From JAJFVC01 sp039698075 (GTDB lineage Bacteria; Planctomycetota; Planctomycetia; Pirellulales; Thermoguttaceae), in the NCBI GenBank assembly GCA_039698075.1, contig JBDKTJ010000177.1:1-20218 (forward strand): 20,218 bases of DNA. Direction: 5' to 3'. Both the position numbers and the translations under genes were made by a program. Shown one piece after another: positions 16,001 through 20,218 of this stretch. Each line of letters opens with the position of its first letter. The first letter of the stretch is position 1. The notes under the pieces were generated by a model. That model was not told the DNA's origin. It saw only the letters and a list, made by a program, of their open reading frames with translations, and made no database searches.

Positions 16001-16477
16001 TGTCTCGGGCGAGGGACGTGCCGTAAGATATTTTGCGACCAGATCCTCGACGTTGCTGCCGTTGTCGCGCACCGCCAGCGAAAGTTTTGGATCGTTCAGA
16101 TGAAACCGGCCGAGATTCTCGCGATTCCAAAGCAACCCGACCAGCCACCGCTGGCTTTGAATCGAAGCCGCCGCAAGCACGGTCGCGCCATCGCGATCCT
16201 TCAGTTCGACGTTTTGCGCCTCGATCGGCGAAAACCAACCCAACGAAGCGTCGCCGATCGAAACCGATCCGTCCAAATCGGCGGTGGCCTGTTTCAATCC
16301 CCATGACAGCAATGGCGTATGGGCCACGACGGCCGGCGCCAACCAGACCGCCAAAACCACCAACGCCAAGAAAAGCCACCACGGCCAGTTTTTGCGTCGC
16401 TTCGGCGCAGCGGTTGCCGCCGTCGGTTTCGGCGATTCCACTCGGGTCGAACGTTCGGGATTCCGATGGGCAGCCAC
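13031..16477 (-). CDS. Large AsmA-like envelope protein
   Basis: The 1148-residue product has a basic cytoplasmic N-terminus, one TM helix (about 31-53, WPWWLFLALVVLAVW), and a very long periplasmic part made of repeated short amphipathic beta strands. That is the architecture of AsmA/TamB/YhdP proteins, which bridge the periplasm and are implicated in lipid transport and outer-membrane assembly. The segment GWFSPIEAQNVELKD after the TM and the C-terminal IRTYGYVGLADQELAIMAELPVP, followed by PIHGTLSKPQLD, resemble the AsmA N-terminal and C-terminal domains. The start chosen is GTG at 16477, because GGGAGGA (16486-16492) lies 8 bases upstream; an ATG at 16549 would add 24 residues with no obvious function. 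It leads the hydrolase gene in an apparent two-gene unit. Confidence 0.85.
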   Translation of the reverse strand: MAAHRNPERSTRVESPKPTAATAAPKRRKNWPWWLFLALVVLAVWLAPAVVAHTPLLSWGLKQATADLDGSVSIGDASLGWFSPIEAQNVELKDRDGATVLAAASIQSQRWLVGLLWNRENLGRFHLNDPKLSLAVRDNGSNVEDLVAKYLTARPSPETAEKNSSSTSWRFALDVSGGEIALLDERTRRTWTAKNLKAAFEMLDGGDGPVQAEIAGQFPDGANVGELSANLKLSKRSGGDGTVKLRAKGVPLAMFRAVASRCSPGTTLSGRLSSELDVAWGGTASDANRVRADVRIDAGSFASPSLQTDVVQLERFHGACQAVWRAGRLEIQPSSVDCDLGRASLSGVVSWDEKNGFSADCLARLQGQLDGQIDLARLAHMLPATLRLRRQVDVQSGQVQVALSSQSAPEGMKWRARVEADRLAAVASGRSITWRQPLSLLLEAHQAASGLAVDRLRCESDFLKINAAGASDKLDASWSFDLKQLSDQLGQFVDLGEHQFSGEGWGNLAWHRTPQRQFDADAEVRLRNFQIGPTDRPFWREDDLIAFASAKGQTDLGVETRIDSATLNVKTAVDRLDARLLQPVANLRDGGAWPVHLEATGQLRNWPGRLAAMLDTKDCRLEGNYTLKLVGTASSNGVDVRQAAISVQPLRVASPWLNADESQLEVTLVGAFDRAGRRLQIEPASVVCPSAMILVNNVVLAMPEQGPLQLSGAVKYQGDAARVRRWFAAPNQQSDWQIVGQVSGWVQVRQTGGTISGETVNEVSNLAVVDASGQQFKEPQVRLVGRGSYDARTRAMQVDQCELSSTVLAANAAGRVAPAAGVENAQIDAQINYDLERLALLLRPYLGPNVRVIGRGSSPAWYRGPLSWSAGQAGVGVRWDSADLYGVRLGPGELKAAMANGIVQIAPLDLALGSGRLRLAPSVRVAASPMELLLPKGPLAERIQVDGRMCASGLKYVAPVLADAATVQGAFSLDLDDKDGRPPCRIPLSRPASGELTGRFTVHSIEVGPGPLTRVLSVFLSRETSARLRQESVVTFQMVNGRVYHQGLELVFPEFTIRTYGYVGLADQELAIMAELPVPPKWLEKNPALSQAMRNQTLRIPIHGTLSKPQLDQKTMTDLNRKFLQKAAGSLIEGELNKQLDRLLQPKK

Positions 16478-16485
16478 GATGGTTT

Positions 16486-16492
16486 TCCTCCC
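16486..16492 (-). promoter_or_regulatory. Ribosome binding site favouring a GTG start for the AsmA-like gene
   Basis: On the minus strand this reads GGGAGGA, 8 bases before a GTG in frame with the long coding region. It is the best Shine-Dalgarno near this gene's start and decides for GTG over the upstream ATG. Confidence 0.65.
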
Positions 16493-16727
16493 GATAGGAC
16501 GGTCGCAGAGCGCGGACGCCGAATTGTACCGGAGCCGGTCGAACGACACCAGGCCAAGAAACCCCTCTGCGGTGTGACGGATCGCGGTTGCATTCCCACG
16601 CGCTTCGCGGTACCATTTTGTTCTTCGCGATTACTTTGGGGAGCCCCATGCGACCGAAACAGGTCGTTCACGATACCGTCAGCCCGACGCCAACGGCGAC
16701 GGCGTTTTTCGGGAGGACATCGACGTT

Positions 16728-17826
16728 ATGGAACACGAATTGATCGATCGGGCCGAGGGCATTCAAAAACGGATCCTGCAACTGCGGGACTCTCTTTGAC
16801 CACGCCGACAAACGCGAAAAAGCCGCGGCGATCGAACGGCAAATGGCCGCCGCCGATTTCTGGAACAATCAAGAGCGGGCCCGCGAGGTCGTCGCCGAGC
16901 TGAAATCGTTGAAGGCGATTTTGAAGCCGCTCGACGAGGTGGCCAAAGCGGCCGACGATCTGGCCGCGCTGGTCGAAATGGCCGCCGAGGACGACGATCT
17001 GGCCGCCGAAGTGCCCGGCGAATTGGATCGCCTGGAGCGGACCCTCGAAGACCTGGAGACCAAATCGCTTTTGAACGGTCCGCTGGACGCGAACCCCGCG
17101 CTGTTGACGATCAACGCCCGCGATGGCGGTACGGACGCCAACGATTGGGCCGAAATGCTGCTGCGCATGTATTTGAATTGGGCGAAAGAGCAGGGCTACG
17201 ACACCGAAATCCTCGATCGCCAAGACAACGAGGAGGCGGGCATCAATAGCGCCACCGTCGCCATTCGCGGCCCCATGGCCTACGGATATCTGAAAGGCGA
17301 AGGCGGCATCCACCGGCTGGTCCGCATCAGTCCGTTCAACGCCGAAGGCAAACGGCAAACCAGTTTCGCCGCCGTCGACGTCTCGCCGGAAATGTCCGAT
17401 CAAACCAACATCGAAATCCGGCCCGAGGACATCGAAGAACAGGTGTTCCGTTCGAGCGGACCGGGCGGACAACACGTCAACAAGACGTCCAGCGCCGTTC
17501 GTTTGATCCATCATCCGACCGGCATCGCCGTGGCGTGTCAAAGCGAGCGAAGCCAGCACAAGAATCGGGCGACCGCCATGAAAATGCTTCGCGCCCGATT
17601 GGCTCGCATCGAAGAGGAAAAACGCGAGGCCGAGCAGGCGGCCAAATACAATCAGATGCCCAAGGTCGGGTTCGGCTCGCAAATCCGCAGCTACTTCCTG
17701 CATCCCGATCAGCGTGTGAAGGACTCGCGGACCGGTTACGCCGAGACCCAGTTTCACAACGTGCTGGACGGACACATCCAAGGCTTTTTGGACGCCTATT
17801 TGCGTTATCGCGGGGGAACGCCGTAA
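16728..17826 (+). CDS. prfB: Peptide chain release factor 2, with programmed +1 frameshift
   Basis: RF2 recognises UGA and UAA stop codons and triggers release of the finished protein. The gene is read as 16728-16796 joined to 16798-17826. The first frame gives 23 codons and stops at TGA (16797-16799); skipping base 16797 continues as LDHADKRE, aligned with the LDYDAKKE region of E. coli RF2. The joined product is 365 residues, the same length as E. coli RF2. The SPF anticodon-like tripeptide is in VRISPFN, and the catalytic GGQ is in SSGPGGQHVNK. GGGAGGA at 16711-16717, 10 bases before the ATG, is a good Shine-Dalgarno. It converges on rnhA, with 16 bases between stop codons. Confidence 0.97.
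16786..16800 (+). promoter_or_regulatory. prfB: prfB autoregulatory frameshift site
   Basis: The slippery CTTTGAC (16794-16800) places CTT in the P site and TGA in the A site, exactly as in known prfB genes: low RF2 lets the ribosome slip +1 and make more RF2. The stimulatory Shine-Dalgarno-like element is weak here. GGGA (16786-16789) stands 4 bases before CTT, instead of the usual AGGGGG spaced by 3 bases. Confidence 0.92.
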
Positions 17827-17842
17827 GCGGGCGGGTCCGTTT

Positions 17843-18301
17843 TCAGCGAAATTTCTGATACGCGGCAACCGCCATCGTGTCGCAGCGTTCGTTTTCCGGA
17901 TGGCCTGAATGGCCGCGGACATGCGTGAATCGCACGCGATGCTTCAGCAGCAGCGTGTCCAACTGCCGCCAAAGGTCTTCGTTTTTCACCTCGGCCCAAC
18001 GACCGCCTTCGCGGCGACGCCAACCGTTTTGCTTCCACTTGGGCAACCACTCCGAGACGCCTTTGCCCACATAGGTGCTGTCGGTCACCAATTCGACCGA
18101 GGCCGGTCGGGTCAGGGCCTCCAGCCCTCGAATCACCGCGGTCAACTCCATGCGATTGTTGGTTGTTTCGCGTTCGCCGCCGAAGAGTTGTTTTTCTTTG
18201 CCGGTTTTCACGTGTCGCAAGATAAACGCCCAACCGCCGGGCCCGGGGTTGCCGCTGCAAGCGCCGTCGGCAAATAGCTGAACTTCGGAAAGAATAGACA
18301 T
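17843..18301 (-). CDS. rnhA: Ribonuclease HI
   Basis: This enzyme degrades the RNA strand of RNA-DNA hybrids (R-loops, primers) in the cytoplasm. The 152-residue length is normal for bacterial RNase HI. The catalytic residues are all visible: Asp12 in FADGACSGNPGPGG, Glu52 in NNRMELTAV, Asp74 in VTDSTYV and Asp141 in HPENERCD, with the mobile His131 in RGHSGH. The basic handle region KWKQNGWRRREGG, which binds the hybrid, is present. ATG at 18301 matches the family N-terminus and is preferred to a longer in-frame start inside the kinase gene. The kinase stop lies 7 bases upstream, so rnhA is probably cotranscribed with it; a G-rich stretch at the kinase end may serve as its ribosome binding site. 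Confidence 0.96.
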   Translation of the reverse strand: MSILSEVQLFADGACSGNPGPGGWAFILRHVKTGKEKQLFGGERETTNNRMELTAVIRGLEALTRPASVELVTDSTYVGKGVSEWLPKWKQNGWRRREGGRWAEVKNEDLWRQLDTLLLKHRVRFTHVRGHSGHPENERCDTMAVAAYQKFR

Positions 18302-18308
18302 CGAGCGA

Positions 18309-20057
18309 TTATCCCCCCACCCTCTGTTTTGCAAACTCCTCCAACCCTTCGACGATCGCCGTGTCCAGTCGCGGCTGATCCTCAAGCGTCCACGGCAGTC
18401 GAACGGTAAAGACGCTGCCTTTGCCCAGTTGGCTTTGGACCGACACCTCGCCGCCCAACAGCCGGCACAATTCCTTGACGATCGACAGGCCCAACCCGCT
18501 GCCCGAGTATTCGCGGGTCATGGCGTCGCCGCTGGGCATGGCGGTCTTGCCTTGGCGGAATTTTTCGAAGATCGCCTGCTGCTCCTCCTCGGCGATGCCC
18601 ACGCCGGTGTCGCTCACCGAAAGCACCAAGAAGTCGGTTGAGTCGCGCGTGGCCGCGACGTCGATCCGCCCGCCCTCCGGCGTGAACTTGATCGCGTTGC
18701 TCAACAGGTTGTTGAGAATTTGCTGCACGCGAGCTTGATCTTGATGCATCGGCGGCAGGTCCGCTTTGACATCGCAGGCCAGATCGATGTTTTTGCGTTC
18801 GGTCAGCGGCCGGGCCATGTCGCATTGGGCGTGAACCACCGTGGCGATGGGGAAATCGATCAGCCGAGTCTCCATCTTGCCGCTCTCGATCTTGGCCAGG
18901 TCGAGAATGTCGTTGATCATCTCCAACAACGTTTTGCCCGATTTTTGGATGTTTTGGACGTAGCGCTTTTGTTTGTCGTCGAGCGCGTCGATCGACCCAA
19001 GCACGTCGCTGAATCCCAAGATGCTATTCAACGGCGTGCGCAACTCGTGGCTCATCGTGGCCAAGAAATCGCTCTTGAGCATGTTCAATTCGTAAAGCCG
19101 CATATTGGCCTGGGCCAGCTCGTCCACCTTGTTGTCCAGATTCGTATTGGCCAGCCGCAATTCTTCCTGCGTGCCGGTCATGTGGCGCAACATGCGGTTG
19201 AACGCGGTGGCCAGCTCCTCGAATTCATCGCCGGTGTGGATGTCGGCCCGCAATGAGGCGTTGCCCCGGCTGATCGCCTCGCTGGTGTCTCGCAGATGCC
19301 GCAGCGGCTTGACGATCACGTAGCGCACGATGGCGTAGGAGACGACCATCGCGGCGAACACCGTCAAGATGGCCGTCGAGATCAGCATCGCTCGGTTCCA
19401 GTTGATGCTCGTCCGAGTCGCTTCGGTCGAGAAGGTGAGCCGGGCGACGGCCATCAGATCGCCCTTGGCCGTGGCCACCGATTTGCCGAAAACCGACAGT
19501 CCGGTGGACAAGTCGCCGGTGGCGTTGCCCATCGGCTGATGACAGCCAATGAAACATTCGGTGCCGATGGCGTGGATCGGCTGGTAATAGTAATACGTGT
19601 TGCCATCGGTCGACTTTCGTTCTTGGAATTCGGTGAAGTCCGGGTCTCGCGATTTTCGCGGCTTTCGCTCCATAAACCACTTCAAAATCGCCAGTTCCTC
19701 CTGAGGCGAAACGGAATTATCGCGGTCGCTGTCTTTTGGAACCGGTTGGTTCGGCAGCAAGAACTTCACGTCATAACGCTGTTGTTTGAAGGAATCGGAC
19801 AGTTTTTTGACCAGCGCCATGTACTCCGTGCCGATCTTCGCCGATTCGAGGCTTTTCCAATGCAAAACCGACATCTCCTGGTCGACCAACAGCCGGCCCA
19901 TCATGCGGTTTTGCTCGTTGACGATTTTTTCGGTCTTTCCGCCGTAAAACCAGAAACTGGCGGTAATCAACACGAACAGGCATGCCCCAAACAGGAAGCG
20001 GCACTTCCGCTCCAAACTCGTCTCGCCCAGCACGCGCTTGATCGACCGATAGGACAT
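18309..20057 (-). CDS. Sensor histidine kinase with putative haem-binding, EF-hand-bearing periplasmic domain
   Basis: The 582-residue two-TM kinase has TM1 at about 20-38, a periplasmic domain of about 185 residues, TM2 at about 223-245, HAMP (about 246-300), a short coiled coil (300-325), HisKA with His337 in SHELRTP, and HATPase_c with the N box NNLLSNAIKF, DTGVG (483-487) and GLGLS (521-525). The sensor domain resembles the DUF3365/Tll0287-like c-type haem PAS family. Its putative haem site is Cys168-FIG-Cys172-His173, CX3CH in place of CXXCH. Residues 109-120 (DSDRDNSVSPQE) match an EF-hand calcium loop. No response regulator is adjacent, so the partner is unknown. The ATG at 20057 has no Shine-Dalgarno. 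An IS630-type element ends about 37 bases upstream. Confidence 0.93.
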   Translation of the reverse strand: MSYRSIKRVLGETSLERKCRFLFGACLFVLITASFWFYGGKTEKIVNEQNRMMGRLLVDQEMSVLHWKSLESAKIGTEYMALVKKLSDSFKQQRYDVKFLLPNQPVPKDSDRDNSVSPQEELAILKWFMERKPRKSRDPDFTEFQERKSTDGNTYYYYQPIHAIGTECFIGCHQPMGNATGDLSTGLSVFGKSVATAKGDLMAVARLTFSTEATRTSINWNRAMLISTAILTVFAAMVVSYAIVRYVIVKPLRHLRDTSEAISRGNASLRADIHTGDEFEELATAFNRMLRHMTGTQEELRLANTNLDNKVDELAQANMRLYELNMLKSDFLATMSHELRTPLNSILGFSDVLGSIDALDDKQKRYVQNIQKSGKTLLEMINDILDLAKIESGKMETRLIDFPIATVVHAQCDMARPLTERKNIDLACDVKADLPPMHQDQARVQQILNNLLSNAIKFTPEGGRIDVAATRDSTDFLVLSVSDTGVGIAEEEQQAIFEKFRQGKTAMPSGDAMTREYSGSGLGLSIVKELCRLLGGEVSVQSQLGKGSVFTVRLPWTLEDQPRLDTAIVEGLEEFAKQRVGG

Positions 20058-20066
20058 GATTCATGC

Positions 20067-20072
20067 ATTGTA
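20067..20072 (-). promoter_or_regulatory. -10-like hexamer close to the kinase start
   Basis: On the minus strand this reads TACAAT, five of six matches to a -10, but it lies only 9 bases before the kinase ATG and has no -35 at the right distance. If real, the transcript would be almost leaderless. Low confidence. Confidence 0.2.
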
Positions 20073-20095
20073 CGAAAAACAGGGGGGTGGAGCTA

Positions 20096-20218
20096 GTGCT
20101 CTGTCAGTCGTGGATTGATGGATAAAGTCGTTTCAGTTTGATACGGGCGTCGGCCGTCGTAAATCGCCAGTCGATCTTGGATTTGTGGGTGTTGCGGTCC
20201 TGCTCCCATACGGCTACT
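20096..20218 (-). mobile_element. Right-edge partial IS630-family insertion sequence
   Basis: The 3' end of an IS630-type transposase reaches the window edge. IS630 elements insert at TA. A TA at 20094-20095 directly precedes the sequence GTGCTCTGTCAG, which would be the terminal inverted repeat just after the transposase stop. The boundary is inferred, because the other end is not in view. Confidence 0.6.
20104..20218 (-). CDS. IS630-family transposase, C-terminal fragment (cut by window edge)
   Basis: Only the last 37 codons and the TGA stop (20104-20106) are in the window; they are too short to appear as a normal gene but recognisable. The peptide ends with WEQDRNTHKSKIDWRF followed by TTADARIKLKRLYPSIHD, which matches the WxFTTxDARxKLKRLYP tail of IS630 transposases that follows the DDE catalytic domain. 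Whether the full gene is intact cannot be judged here. It is on the same strand as the kinase gene, and its stop is about 47 bases from the kinase ATG, so read-through transcription from the element into the kinase and rnhA is possible. Confidence 0.85.
   Translation of the reverse strand, partial: VAVWEQDRNTHKSKIDWRFTTADARIKLKRLYPSIHD

Noticed and set aside
1..20218. tRNA or rRNA genes, CRISPR arrays, prophage genes
   Set aside because: I saw no cloverleaf with a TTCGANTC-type arm at a tRNA-sized location, no regularly spaced repeats and no phage structural genes.

Overview
The window looks like chromosomal DNA of a planctomycete, probably of the Pirellulales type. The evidence is a high GC content in coding sequence, a DUF1559 prepilin-like protein with the H-x9-DG signature, a PEP-CTERM surface protein, weak or absent Shine-Dalgarno sequences before many genes, and short dispersed palindromic repeats between genes. 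The phylum call is inference from these families; no 16S or other marker is present.

Layout. The left edge cuts into an RpoD-type sigma factor (1-689), closed by a strong intrinsic terminator. A sigma70-like promoter and a cobalamin (B12) riboswitch (about 825-1035) follow. They lead a same-strand block of a DUF1559 prepilin-like protein, a tryptophan-rich PEP-CTERM protein and cobO, the corrinoid adenosyltransferase. Next come a small lipoprotein on the minus strand and hemE, which works at the tetrapyrrole branch point. From 5424 to 6441 there is mostly non-coding DNA with a promoter candidate, one possible 71-residue protein, a structured element ending in a T-tract, and a MITE-like element bounded by a perfect 23-bp inverted repeat.

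The central part carries a large minus-strand membrane-associated GTPase, a polyprenol-phosphate mannosyltransferase-like GT2, a ceramide-glucosyltransferase-like membrane GT (minus) and, divergent from it, an LptF/LptG-type permease. These suggest envelope and glycolipid work. A cloverleaf-shaped repeat separates the permease from a minus-strand pair: a very large AsmA-like protein followed by a metallo-beta-lactamase-fold hydrolase. The right part has prfB with its programmed +1 frameshift, then a minus-strand pair of a two-TM sensor histidine kinase and rnhA. The kinase sensor domain has an unusual CX3CH haem-type motif and a textbook EF-hand loop. The window ends in the 3' end of an IS630-family transposase, about 40 bases from the kinase start codon.

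The best candidate for something undescribed is the B12-riboswitch block. A corrinoid switch stands in front of two exported, surface-type proteins and only then cobO, which suggests a B12-responsive surface system for corrinoid capture or handling. This is inference: the riboswitch and the proteins are seen in the sequence, the shared function is not. The second candidate is the haem/EF-hand sensor kinase.
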